Shown: piece by piece, positions 46,719-54,775 of the stretch
Numbering within the stretch: position 1 is the stretch's first letter
Layout of the letters: every line of letters begins with the position of its first letter
Assembly: GCF_014207255.1 (NCBI RefSeq)
Contig: NZ_JACHCZ010000002.1
Location: 806,001-870,000 of the forward strand
Source: Pseudomonas sp. JAI120
Lineage (GTDB): Bacteria; Pseudomonadota; Gammaproteobacteria; Pseudomonadales; Pseudomonadaceae
Direction: 5' to 3'
DNA length: 64,000 nt
Program-made: the position numbers and the translations under genes
Notes under the pieces: model-generated
The model's input: the letters and a program-made list of their open reading frames with translations, nothing else
Database searches by the model: none
Told to the model about the DNA's origin: nothing

Positions 46719-47684
46719 ATGACGAACAATCGCCGCGCCGTCTTCCTTGATCACCCCTCCCTGGATCTGGGCGACCTCGACCTCAGCGAGTTGCGGGACA
46801 GTTTCAGCGACTTGCAGCTGTTGACGGGCACCACGCCGCAGAATGTGGTCGAGCGCCTGCAAGGCGCGCAGGTGGCGATCAGTAACAAAATCCCACTCAA
46901 TCGCGAAACCCTGGCGGCCTGCCCGGAACTCAAGTTGATCTTGGTTTCGGCCACCGGCACCAACAACATTGACCTGGAAGCCGCCCGCGCCCATGGCATC
47001 ACCGTGAGCAACTGCCAGGGCTACGGCACACCGTCGGTGGCGCAGCACACGATCATGCTGTTGCTCCACCTGGCGACGCGGCTGAAGGACTATCAGCGGG
47101 ATGTGACTGCCGGCAAATGGCAGGAGGCCAAGCAGTTCTGCCTGCTGGACCACCCGATTGTCGAGCTGGAAGGCAAGACCCTCGGCCTGCTGGGCCATGG
47201 CGAGTTGGGCAGTGCCGTGGCGCGCCTGGCCGAAGCCTTCGGGATGCGCGTGCTACTCGGCGCGATTCCCGGGCGCCCTGCCCGTGCCGACCGCGTGCCG
47301 CTGGATGAATTGCTGGCGCAGGTGGACGCACTCACCTTGCACTGCCCGCTCAATGAACACACCCGTGACTTCATCGGCGCCCGTGAATTGGCGCTGCTCA
47401 AGCCCGGCGCGTTTATCGTCAACACCGCCCGTGGTGGTTTGATCAACGAACAAGCCCTGGTCGATGCCTTGCGCAGCGGCCACCTGGGCGGCGCAGCGAC
47501 CGATGTGCTGAGTGTTGAGCCTCCGGTCAATGGCAACCCGTTGCTGGCCGGCGATATTCCTCGATTGATCGTCACGCCCCACAATGCCTGGGGCAGCCGT
47601 GAAGCGCGCCAGCGTATCGTCGGCCAACTGGCAGAAAACGCCCGGGGCTTTTTCAGCGGCGCCCCGCTGCGCGTCGTCAGTTGA
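46719..47684 (+). CDS. D-2-hydroxyacid dehydrogenase (NAD(P)-dependent)
   Basis: 321 residues. The Rossmann motif is LGLLGHGELGSAVARLA (GxGxxG), the catalytic Arg is in NTARGGLINEQAL, the Glu in LSVEPPVNGNP and the His in VTPHNAWGS. The usual basic or acidic cofactor switch residue after strand two is not a clear Asp, so NADPH is possible. The closest families are glycerate dehydrogenase / hydroxypyruvate reductase. The substrate is not decided. Confidence 0.88.
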   Translation: MTNNRRAVFLDHPSLDLGDLDLSELRDSFSDLQLLTGTTPQNVVERLQGAQVAISNKIPLNRETLAACPELKLILVSATGTNNIDLEAARAHGITVSNCQGYGTPSVAQHTIMLLLHLATRLKDYQRDVTAGKWQEAKQFCLLDHPIVELEGKTLGLLGHGELGSAVARLAEAFGMRVLLGAIPGRPARADRVPLDELLAQVDALTLHCPLNEHTRDFIGARELALLKPGAFIVNTARGGLINEQALVDALRSGHLGGAATDVLSVEPPVNGNPLLAGDIPRLIVTPHNAWGSREARQRIVGQLAENARGFFSGAPLRVVS

Positions 47685-47714
47685 TAAACTGCGCCCCTTT
47701 TCAAGGAGCAGACC

Positions 47715-48713
47715 ATGGATCCGCGCAGTGAAGTACTGCTTCGTCAGGCCGAACTTTTTCAAGGCAACCTGCTGCTGGTGGGCTTGCCCGCCGATGACCT
47801 GCTGGGTCGGCTGCCCAACGCCCACGGCTGGTGCTGGCATGCCGGCGACCAGGCGGCGCTCGAAGCACGCTTCCCGGAGCGCAGCCAATTCGGCGTGAAC
47901 GTGCCCGAGCGTGGGTTTGATGCAGCGGTGATCTTCCTGCCCAAATCCAAGGAGCTCACCGACTACCTGCTCAACGCCGTGGCCGCACGCCTGCCCGGCG
48001 CCGAGCTGTTCCTGGTGGGGGAGAAAAAAGGCGGTATCGAAAGTGCCGCCAAACAGATGATTCCCTTCGGCAAACCACGCAAGCTCGACAGCGCGCGGCA
48101 TTGCCAGCTGTGGCAAATCACCGTGGCCAACGCGCCGCAAGCGGTCGAGCTGGAGAGCCTGGCGCAGGTGTTTGAGGTGCCCCTGGCGGAGGGACCGCTG
48201 AAGGTGGTGAGCCTGCCGGGCGTGTTCAGCCACGGCCGTCTGGATCGCGGCACCGAGTTATTGCTGGAGCACTTGGACAAACTGCCGAGCGGCCATTTGC
48301 TCGACTTCGGTTGCGGCGCTGGTGTACTGGGGGCGGCGGTCAAACGTCGCTACCCGCACAATACCGTGACGATGCTGGATGTGGATGCTTTCGCCGCCGC
48401 CAGCAGCCGCTTGACCCTGGCCGCCAACGGCCTGGAAGCGGAGGTATTGACCGGTGACGGCATCGACGCCGCGCCGATGGGGTTGAATGCAATCTTGAGC
48501 AACCCACCGTTCCATGTCGGCGTGCACACCGACTATTTCGCCACAGAGAACCTGCTGCGAAAAGCGGCGAAACATCTGGCAAAAGGTGGCGAACTTCGCC
48601 TGGTTGCCAACAGTTTCCTTAAGTACCAGCCGTTGATCGAGGAGCACCTGGGCGTGTGTGCAGTCAAGGCCGAGGGCAATGGTTTTCGCATCTACCGCGC
48701 CAAGCGAGGCTGA
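47715..48713 (+). CDS. rsmC: 16S rRNA (guanine-1207-N2)-methyltransferase
   Basis: 332 residues: a degenerate N-terminal methyltransferase-like half and an active C-terminal half with [17 protein letters not shown] for cofactor binding and [14 protein letters not shown], where NPPF is the catalytic motif of N2-guanine methyltransferases. It methylates G1207 of 16S rRNA. AAGGAG lies 5 bases upstream of ATG 47715. It is followed by the manganese riboswitch. Confidence 0.94.
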   Translation: MDPRSEVLLRQAELFQGNLLLVGLPADDLLGRLPNAHGWCWHAGDQAALEARFPERSQFGVNVPERGFDAAVIFLPKSKELTDYLLNAVAARLPGAELFLVGEKKGGIESAAKQMIPFGKPRKLDSARHCQLWQITVANAPQAVELESLAQVFEVPLAEGPLKVVSLPGVFSHGRLDRGTELLLEHLDKLPSGHLLDFGCGAGVLGAAVKRRYPHNTVTMLDVDAFAAASSRLTLAANGLEAEVLTGDGIDAAPMGLNAILSNPPFHVGVHTDYFATENLLRKAAKHLAKGGELRLVANSFLKYQPLIEEHLGVCAVKAEGNGFRIYRAKRG

Positions 48714-48771
48714 TGGCTATTTGAAAAAGAAGGCTTGCCGAATGGATTTTGCCTAGGCAGAATCCGCTCCG

Positions 48772-48861
48772 TCCTAGGGGAGTAGTCTCCCACGAGCGCC
48801 ACGCTCGTCCGGCATACGTCAACATACTTGGTCAACAGGCCATGGCGTATGCGACCCAGGA
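48772..48861 (+). ncRNA. yybP-ykoY manganese riboswitch aptamer
   Basis: The conserved aptamer is recognisable: a P1 helix TCCTAGGG (48772-48779) with CCCAGGA (48855-48861), the strand GGGGAGTAG after P1, a helix CGAGCG..CGCTCG, and the CGTCAACATACTTGGT segment found in the E. coli mntP leader. It binds Mn(II). It sits directly upstream of a manganese-exporter gene, so it should switch that gene on when manganese is high. Confidence 0.9.
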
Positions 48862-48893
48862 GTCCGCACAGACGGACCGGGGTTTGACAAGAC

Positions 48894-48965
48894 CTATGAC
48901 ACGCACACCTTACCCGGGGCGGGAAGGCTGTACGTGTCATAGCCGTGTCGACCCGCCCCTGGAAG
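48894..48965 (+). promoter_or_regulatory. Proposed riboswitch expression platform
   Basis: A hairpin CTATGACACG (48894-48903) with CGTGTCATAG (48933-48942) holds GGGGCGGG (48916-48923) in its loop. That octamer is perfectly complementary to CCCGCCCC (48952-48959), next to the Shine-Dalgarno GGAAG (48961-48965); CC at 48913-48914 could also pair with the first two bases of the Shine-Dalgarno. Pairing across the hairpin could mask or free the ribosome site. Confidence 0.55.
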
Positions 48966-48973
48966 CCTACCTG

Positions 48974-49558
48974 ATGCTGGATTCATTACTCGTTCCTACC
49001 GCAATCGTTGCCTTGGCCGAAATCGGCGACAAGACGCAACTGCTCGCGCTCATCCTTGCCGCACGCTTTCGCAAGCCCTGGCCGATCATCGCCGGCATCG
49101 TTGCCGCGACCCTGGCCAACCATGCGGCGGCCGGTGCCGTGGGGGCCTGGTTCGGAAGTTTCTTCTCGGATGCGGTATTGCACTGGATTCTCGCGGCCAG
49201 CTTCTGCGCCACCGCGCTGTGGACCCTGGTGCCAGATAAACTCGACGATGACGAAGCCAGCACCTCCCGCAAGTTCGGGCCGTTCCTGACCACACTGATT
49301 GCATTCTTCCTGGCGGAAATCGGGGACAAGACCCAGATCGCCACGGTGATGCTGGCGGCGCAATATCCGGAGCTGTGGCTGGTAATTATCGGCACCACCC
49401 TGGGCATGCTGATTGCCAACGTACCGGTGGTTCTGGCGGGGAATTTTGCGGCGGAGAAACTGCCGCTGACGTTGATTCGTCGACTGGCGGCTACGGCGTT
49501 TTTTGTCCTGGCCATCGTGGCGGTGTACAAGGCCATGCAGAGCAGTGGCTGGATCTAG
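48974..49558 (+). CDS. Manganese exporter, TMEM165/GDT1 (MneA-like) family
   Basis: 194 residues, six predicted membrane helices in two repeats. Each repeat has the family signature E-I-G-D-K-T (16-21 and 115-120), which binds the metal. Bacterial members such as MneA export Mn(II). ATG 48974 has GGAAG 8 bases upstream; a longer open frame covers the riboswitch and is not coding. The yybP-ykoY element upstream strongly supports a manganese role. Confidence 0.93.
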   Translation: MLDSLLVPTAIVALAEIGDKTQLLALILAARFRKPWPIIAGIVAATLANHAAAGAVGAWFGSFFSDAVLHWILAASFCATALWTLVPDKLDDDEASTSRKFGPFLTTLIAFFLAEIGDKTQIATVMLAAQYPELWLVIIGTTLGMLIANVPVVLAGNFAAEKLPLTLIRRLAATAFFVLAIVAVYKAMQSSGWI

Positions 49559-49631
49559 CTGCAAGCTTCAAGCCTCAAGTTGCAGGAAGAAGCAGTGCTT
49601 TTTCTTGCAGCTTGAAGCTTGCTACTTGTAG
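49556..49631. repeat. Inverted repeat of the GCAAGCTTCAAG type
   Basis: Left arm AGCTGCAAGCTTCAAGCCTC and right arm CTTGCAGCTTGAAGCTTGCT, with a short centre; a third partial copy (CTACTTGTAGTTGAAG) follows. It lies between the convergent exporter and M48 peptidase genes and may stop transcription. It differs from the GGGAGGGGG REP type. Confidence 0.7.
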
Positions 49632-49639
49632 TTGAAGTC

Positions 49640-50458
49640 TTAGGACTTCTTGGCCTTCTGGTAGAGCGGCATCACCTTCGGAATCGCCGCCTGCAACGAG
49701 GCGATCCGGCTGTCGGAGGCCGGGTGAGTGCTCATGAATTCAGGCGGCGCGCCTTCCGAAGCCTTGGCCATCTTGTTCCACAGCGTGATGGCCGCGTTCG
49801 GGTTGTAGCCGGCGCGAGCCGCCAGTTCCAGACCGATCAGGTCCGCTTCGTTTTCATTGCTGCGGCTGTTGGGCAAGGTCATGCCGTAGTTGGCCACGGT
49901 ATCGGCCAGCGCCAGGCTGTCCTGGCCCAGGCCGAACAGCGCACCGGCGCCCTGCTTGGCCATCTCGATGCCGTAGGCCTTGGACATGGCTTCGCGGCCG
50001 TGCTCACGCAAGGCGTGGGCGATTTCATGGCCCATCACCGCAGCCAGTTCATCATCGGTGAGCTTGAGGTTGTCGATCAACGCGCTGTACACGAAAATCT
50101 TGCCGCCAGGCCCGCAGTTGGCGTTCATCTCATCGCTCTTGATCAGGTTCACTTCCCACTTCCACTGCGCCGCATCCGGGCGGAAGGTGGGCGCCTGGGC
50201 GATCAGGCGATTGGCGATCGCCTGCACGCGCTTGGCATTGGCGCTGGTCTTGTCCAGTTGGCCTTTGCTACTGGCCTCGCCCAGGGTCTGCTGGTAGGAC
50301 TGGGCGTACATCTGGTCGACTTCCTGGCTCGACAGCATACTGAACATATATTGCTTGCGCTCAACCCCGACGGCGCCGCCGCTGGTGGTGTTGACCGACT
50401 GACACCCGGCCAGCAGCATCGCCGCAGCCAATACACTTACCGCCAATGATTTCTTCAT
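49640..50458 (-). CDS. M48-family zinc metallopeptidase lipoprotein (LoiP/YcaL-like)
   Basis: 272 residues. Lipobox LLAGC with C19, zinc motif HEIAH at 144-148 (VMGHEIAHALREHG) and the downstream ENEADLIG that gives the third ligand. Members act in the periplasm on outer-membrane proteins. It lacks the TPR domain of BepA, so it is closer in size to LoiP/YcaL. Start 50458 (MKKSLAVSV) directly begins the signal peptide. Confidence 0.92.
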   Translation of the reverse strand: MKKSLAVSVLAAAMLLAGCQSVNTTSGGAVGVERKQYMFSMLSSQEVDQMYAQSYQQTLGEASSKGQLDKTSANAKRVQAIANRLIAQAPTFRPDAAQWKWEVNLIKSDEMNANCGPGGKIFVYSALIDNLKLTDDELAAVMGHEIAHALREHGREAMSKAYGIEMAKQGAGALFGLGQDSLALADTVANYGMTLPNSRSNENEADLIGLELAARAGYNPNAAITLWNKMAKASEGAPPEFMSTHPASDSRIASLQAAIPKVMPLYQKAKKS

Positions 50459-50608
50459 CAATACACTCTCCCTGAAAAGACGCCCTGAAAACATGGCGCG
50501 TATCGTAGGCGCTCATTTGTATCGGCGCCAGATACACCAGACGCGTAACCGATGAATTTCGGATACATCTCACACATCCGACAATTCAGCGAGCAATCGG
50601 CCTCAGGC

Positions 50609-51229
50609 TCAGGCCGGGGTCAGGCACTCCGGCCCGTTGAGCTTGGGATCATTGACCATGTTGGCCAGGACCCGCTCGCGCAACGCGACCGGCTCACTGG
50701 CCAACAAGCCTTGCAACACATGCAAGGGCGTCTCGGGATCGAGCCAGGCGGCCTGCCCCGCCGCATCCAGAATCAACGGCCGGCGCTGACTCTGGGCGGC
50801 CTGGGTCACCACTGCCGTGCTCAGCCACACCTGCTCCTGCACCGGGTATGCCTCCCAGATCGCGGCAAAAAACAAGGTGGAGCCCTCCCCCGGCGTCAGC
50901 CAGTACGGGCGTTTGCGCTGGGTGCCGCGCCATTCATAGAAACCGTTGGCCGGCAGCAGGCAACGGCGCTGGCGAAACGCTTCGCGAAACATCGGTTGTT
51001 CGGCCAGGGTTTCGGCACGGGCATGGGCCGGCGTGCGGGAAAGGTCCGTCAGCCAGGGCGGCGTCAGGCCCCAGCGCGCCCGGGCCAGGGTGCGCTGGCC
51101 TTCGTTCTGGCGCTGGATCAGCACCGAATCATTCGGGGAGATGTTCCACTGGGCCTGCTGGTCGGCCGGGAAGCCAGGCAAGGCAGCAAAGGTAGGGCTC
51201 CAGCGAAACAGGGCATAACGTCCACACAT
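50609..51229 (-). CDS. SRAP-domain protein (YedK/HMCES family), variant active site
   Basis: 206 residues. HMCES/YedK proteins form a covalent link from Cys2 to abasic sites in single-stranded DNA. Here C2, R4, R71 (HARAET) and E99 (ANGFYEW) are present. The usual HDRMP segment carrying the active-site histidine is replaced by SQRRP at 147-151, so that His is Ser. The rest of the fold signature (WGLTPPW) is intact. The variant could still cross-link but may release or stabilise the adduct differently. Confidence 0.9.
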   Translation of the reverse strand: MCGRYALFRWSPTFAALPGFPADQQAQWNISPNDSVLIQRQNEGQRTLARARWGLTPPWLTDLSRTPAHARAETLAEQPMFREAFRQRRCLLPANGFYEWRGTQRKRPYWLTPGEGSTLFFAAIWEAYPVQEQVWLSTAVVTQAAQSQRRPLILDAAGQAAWLDPETPLHVLQGLLASEPVALRERVLANMVNDPKLNGPECLTPA

Positions 51230-51265
51230 GGGGTAACACGACTCTTGGGTAAACCGACCGACAGC

Positions 51266-51526
51266 CTAACAGACCAATACGTCGGGGAAGCTGTCGGGTT
51301 CATCGCCGGGCAGGGGTTGCGCGCCGATATAGGCGGTAATCAGCTCGCGGGCTTCAGCCGCCCGGTCGTTAGCCACTTCCAGCCCCAGCAGGCCAAAGAT
51401 CGGCAACTCCCCCGTACCGCCGAGCAAATGGCGCCCTACCAGGTGCGCCTCGATGCCCTCGCTGGCAAGCATTTGTTGCAACAGCTCGCCTTCCATCAGG
51501 TTTTCCGGTTCGTAGATTCGCTGCAT
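51266..51526 (-). CDS. DUF2007-domain small protein
   Basis: 86 residues. It starts MQRIYEPENLMEGELLQQML, a typical DUF2007 signal-transducing-like fold (ferredoxin-like, PII-related), with GELPIFGLLGLEVAND in the middle. The function is unknown. It lies 11 bases downstream of the zinc-ribbon protein gene on the same strand, so the two are probably co-transcribed. Confidence 0.8.
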   Translation of the reverse strand: MQRIYEPENLMEGELLQQMLASEGIEAHLVGRHLLGGTGELPIFGLLGLEVANDRAAEARELITAYIGAQPLPGDEPDSFPDVLVC

Positions 51527-51537
51527 GGGCGTACCTG

Positions 51538-51720
51538 TTATTCGTTTTCACTGCGGGTTTCGAGCATCCACTCTTCACCATGGACCTGTAGGTTGAAAAT
51601 AATCGGTCGGCAACACACCTGACAGTCTTCTATGTACGTCTGATCACCGCCGGATAGATCCACCGCGGTCTCTACCGCTTCACCACAATAAGGACAATCG
51701 TACAGCGCAGTTTCCAGCAT
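51538..51720 (-). CDS. CPXCG-motif cysteine-rich small protein
   Basis: 60 residues. CPYCG at 9-13 and CQVCC at about 33-37 form a zinc-ribbon pair. The family is named for its CPxCG motif and has no known function. It ends in acidic residues. It pairs with the DUF2007 gene downstream. Confidence 0.85.
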   Translation of the reverse strand: MLETALYDCPYCGEAVETAVDLSGGDQTYIEDCQVCCRPIIFNLQVHGEEWMLETRSENE

Positions 51721-51850
51721 CGCAGTCTCCCAAGTGACTTGTGCGTATAATCGCCGGTCTATTTACAGGGCTATTTTCCGGCCGGGTCAATTACCTGGGC
51801 CACACCCTGGTATTTCCTTTACTTACCCTAGCCGTTTCTAACAAGAGAGC

Positions 51851-53017
51851 ATGATGGGCGAATTCGATACCATCCGACCTTACAACGACAGCGAAGTCCC
51901 GGCAGTGCTGGCACGGCTGTTCAGTGACAAGGCCTTTCTGGACATCCTGACCCACTTCCGCTTCCCGCGCTTTGCCGGCACTCTTGGCTGGCTGCTCAAG
52001 CCGATGATCGCGCGCAAACTGCGCCGTGAGTTCGCCGGTGTCACCACCGTGGCCACGCTGCAGGACAAAGTCGAGTATTACGTCGACCACACCATTGACC
52101 GGGCGACCGACGGCGTGACCTATACCGGCGTGGAACAGCTCAAATCGGGCACTGCCTATGTGTTTCTGGCCAACCACCGCGACATCGTGATGGATCCGGC
52201 CTTTGTCAACTATGCCGTCTACCATGCCGGCCTGCCGACGCCACGCATCGCCATCGGCGACAACCTGCTGCAAAAGCCGTTTGTCAGCGACCTGATGCGC
52301 CTGAACAAGAGCTTCATCGTGCACCGCTCGATCACCGGGCGAAAGGAGAAGATGGCGGCGTTCAACCTGCTGTCGGCTTATATCAACCATTCGATCCGCA
52401 ACGACTGCCAGTCGATCTGGATCGCCCAGGCCGAAGGCCGCGCCAAGGATGGGGATGACCGCACCGAGTCGGCGATCCTCAAGATGTTCCATGTCAGCCG
52501 CAAGGACGAGCCGTTTGCTGAGGTGATCCAGTCACTTAACCTGACGCCGGTGTCCATCAGCTACGAGTACGACCCGTGCGATGCCGCCAAAGCACGTGAG
52601 CTGTATATTCGCGCCACCACCGGCACCTACGTCAAGGCACCGGGCGAAGATGACGTCAGTATTGCCCTGGGCATCACTGGCTACAAAGGCCGTGTACATA
52701 TCAACTTTGCACCGCCGATTACCGAGCGCTTCGAAGACACCAAAGTGCTGGCCGTGGAAATGGATCGGCAGATTCTCGGCGGCTATCGGCTGTTCCCGGT
52801 GCACTACCTGGCCTACGCCCAATGGAGCGATGCCGACCCGCAGTTGCAGGTGCCAAAGGCGGCCGACGTGTTCCCGGCGGACGAACTGGCCAAGGCAAAG
52901 GCAGAGTGGGAGCGGCGCCTGAGCGAATGCCCGGCCGAGCACCGGCCGTTCCTGGTGGTGCAATACGCGACGCCAGTGCGCAATCAGTATCGGGTCAAGG
53001 CTGGAATCCCGCTGTAA
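51851..53017 (+). CDS. PlsC-like glycerolipid acyltransferase
   Basis: 388 residues (or 387 from the second Met). The acyltransferase block I is NHRDIVMDP, where the histidine and aspartate are five residues apart rather than four as in the HX4D of PlsC/PlsB. Block III is AQAEGRAKDGDD in place of FPEGTRS. No clear membrane helix is seen. It probably acylates a lysophospholipid or related glycerolipid. It stands alone and divergent from the zinc-ribbon gene. Confidence 0.8.
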   Translation: MMGEFDTIRPYNDSEVPAVLARLFSDKAFLDILTHFRFPRFAGTLGWLLKPMIARKLRREFAGVTTVATLQDKVEYYVDHTIDRATDGVTYTGVEQLKSGTAYVFLANHRDIVMDPAFVNYAVYHAGLPTPRIAIGDNLLQKPFVSDLMRLNKSFIVHRSITGRKEKMAAFNLLSAYINHSIRNDCQSIWIAQAEGRAKDGDDRTESAILKMFHVSRKDEPFAEVIQSLNLTPVSISYEYDPCDAAKARELYIRATTGTYVKAPGEDDVSIALGITGYKGRVHINFAPPITERFEDTKVLAVEMDRQILGGYRLFPVHYLAYAQWSDADPQLQVPKAADVFPADELAKAKAEWERRLSECPAEHRPFLVVQYATPVRNQYRVKAGIPL

Positions 53018-53029
53018 CTACCGATCAAA

Positions 53030-53056
53030 AAAATGTGGGAGCGGCGGTTTTTTAGA
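53030..53056. repeat. Partial REP-like sequence
   Basis: ATGTGGGAGCGGCGGTTTTTT resembles one arm of a Pseudomonas REP, between the acyltransferase and a convergent small gene. It lacks a full inverted arm. Confidence 0.35.
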
Positions 53057-53309
53057 TTCGGGTGCTGAGCCAGGAAATAGCCAGCGCCAACCCAAGGCAG
53101 GCGAACCCAATGCGGTAAGCCACACGATTCGCCCGCTCGGTGCGCACATCCAGGAACAGCATGGGCTGGTCAATTGCGCGCTCTTCACTTTGCGCAGCCA
53201 GATCAGCCATGGCGCGTTGCTGGCGCAGGCGGGTGATGAACAGCAGCGCTGCGCCTGGGCAGGCCACCAATAAAGCCACAACATTGATCAACAGTGCGGG
53301 CAGCGCCAT
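53052..53309 (-). CDS. Small two-helix membrane protein of unknown function
   Basis: 85 residues: a helix at about 5-26 (LLINVVALLVACPGAALLFIT), a charged loop (AAQSEERAIDQPMLFLDVRTERANR) and a second helix at about 65-82. No family recognised. The frame 53018-53284 on the same strand is an alternative; this one is preferred for its cleaner topology and start. Confidence 0.6.
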   Translation of the reverse strand: MALPALLINVVALLVACPGAALLFITRLRQQRAMADLAAQSEERAIDQPMLFLDVRTERANRVAYRIGFACLGLALAISWLSTRI

Positions 53310-53492
53310 CGCAAACCTCGGGTGAAACGGTGTCTGGGTATCGGTTCAGATATCAACCTGAACGGTAGTGGCAGCCAGCGCCAAACCGCTCCCTCTCCCA
53401 TGGACGGCTAATGTATCCAGTAATTTACGGCGTCACCTGAACGTCACCTTAACAAGCCACTCTGTTGCCCTTCGAACATTCAGGAGCTTGTC

Positions 53493-53702
53493 ATGCTGCA
53501 CGCGCACAACCAGGATCGGCTGTATCTGATAGCCCCAAGCGACGAGCAAGAGGCGCTGATCGGCGGCCTGGCGTTCAACGTGCAGGACCGCCACTGGCTG
53601 GTGTATTGCGCCCTTGGCGGGCACCAGCATGCGGACTTGCCGGAGGCCGATCTGTTGACGGGGGTGAGCATGCTGGACTTTTGTATCGACACGGCCGCGT
53701 GA
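53493..53702 (+). CDS. Small protein of unknown function
   Basis: 69 residues (MLHAHNQDRLYLIAPSDEQ). AGGAGCTTGTC lies right upstream of the ATG, and a terminator follows 13 bases after the stop, so it is likely a real monocistronic gene. No domain recognised. Confidence 0.65.
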   Translation: MLHAHNQDRLYLIAPSDEQEALIGGLAFNVQDRHWLVYCALGGHQHADLPEADLLTGVSMLDFCIDTAA

Positions 53703-53714
53703 AACTGAAGGCAT

Positions 53715-53749
53715 AAAAAAACCGGACTCATCGCTGAGCCCGGTTTTTT
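53715..53749. terminator. Bidirectional terminator
   Basis: AAAAAACCGG, then CTCA/TGAG, then CCGGTTTTTT form a near-perfect hairpin between the small gene and the convergent YajG-family gene. Confidence 0.9.
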
Positions 53750-53759
53750 GTTTGAGCGG

Positions 53760-54347
53760 TTACTGCGCGCTGAGCAATGAACCGATGCTTGGGTCCTTGA
53801 ACAGGCGGGTCAAGGCGTCACTCAGGACGTCGCTGACCAGCTTGGTGTTGGTTTCCTGGTTAGGCGACATGCCGAAACGCTGGTTCAGCGAAGCACCGTA
53901 ACGGCCGCTGTAGCGACGAGTGCCGGCGGTGACGTCGGACTTGAAGGTGGCGCCAATGGACGCCTCGGTCACGTAAAGACCGTCTTTAGGCGACTGATAC
54001 TTCAATTCGGCCAGGGTGATCGTCAACTGCGGAGCGCCCGGCGCGTTGGGGCTGGGGGTGAACCCCAGCAGGCGCACAGCTGCTTCGGCCTGGGCTTGCA
54101 GCTTGGGCAGCACGTCTTGAGCGTTCACCGACACCAGGGCGGTTTCCGGGTACAGGCCACCGCGCGAACCGAGTGTCGGCGAAGGACGACCGTCCACCAC
54201 CCGTACCGACACCGGCTGGCCGTGGCCCACCGGGGCCAGTTGCGTGGTGATTTTCGGTTCCGGGCTCAGTTGCTGCGGGCTGTTGGCGCAGCCAACCAGG
54301 GTCAAGCTGGTCACAGTGATCAAACCGAACAACAGGCGTTGCAACAT
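53760..54347 (-). CDS. YajG-family outer-membrane lipoprotein
   Basis: 195 residues. Lipobox LVGC with C20, then a YajG-like beta-rich domain (VRVVDGRPSPTLGSRGG). The role in the envelope is not known. GGAG is present upstream. It is a single gene that ends at the bidirectional terminator. Confidence 0.88.
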   Translation of the reverse strand: MLQRLLFGLITVTSLTLVGCANSPQQLSPEPKITTQLAPVGHGQPVSVRVVDGRPSPTLGSRGGLYPETALVSVNAQDVLPKLQAQAEAAVRLLGFTPSPNAPGAPQLTITLAELKYQSPKDGLYVTEASIGATFKSDVTAGTRRYSGRYGASLNQRFGMSPNQETNTKLVSDVLSDALTRLFKDPSIGSLLSAQ

Positions 54348-54541
54348 GCGCTTCTCTCCAGAAATCAGGTACCGACAGGCGGGCAGTATAGCGGGGCGCG
54401 CCCGCAGGGAACTAGCGTCAGTTACAACCTATGACCGGTCGCCCCGGCGGCGGTTCGTTGTCACCGATATGTAATAGCCGTTACATCCGCTCGTCATCCC
54501 CGACGGGCATGCTTGGCCCCAATCTTAGGAGGTCTATCGCC

Positions 54542-54775
54542 ATGCATTTTCTCTGGTCGCTGTTTACGCGCAAGCCCGCCCTTCGCCAGTTTGCCCTGCT
54601 CGATGCGCAAGGCCGTTGCCAGGCCTTCAAAGAGTGCTGCCAGCCTCCCGTCGGCGAAGGCTGGGTGGAAATCGAAGAAATTCGCCTGAGCTGGATGCAT
54701 CATCCATTGCCGGCCCGCGCCCGTGTAAGCCCACGCCCGGCGCGGTCGTCCCGCCACCAGGCGTTGGCCGCCTGA
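54542..54775 (+). CDS. Small protein with strong ribosome site, unknown function
   Basis: 77 residues (MHFLWSLFTRKPALRQF). A near-consensus Shine-Dalgarno TTAGGAGGTC lies 11 bases before the ATG, so translation is well supported. Two prolines, many Arg and a C-terminal PRPARSSRHQ tail. No family recognised. Confidence 0.68.
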   Translation: MHFLWSLFTRKPALRQFALLDAQGRCQAFKECCQPPVGEGWVEIEEIRLSWMHHPLPARARVSPRPARSSRHQALAA

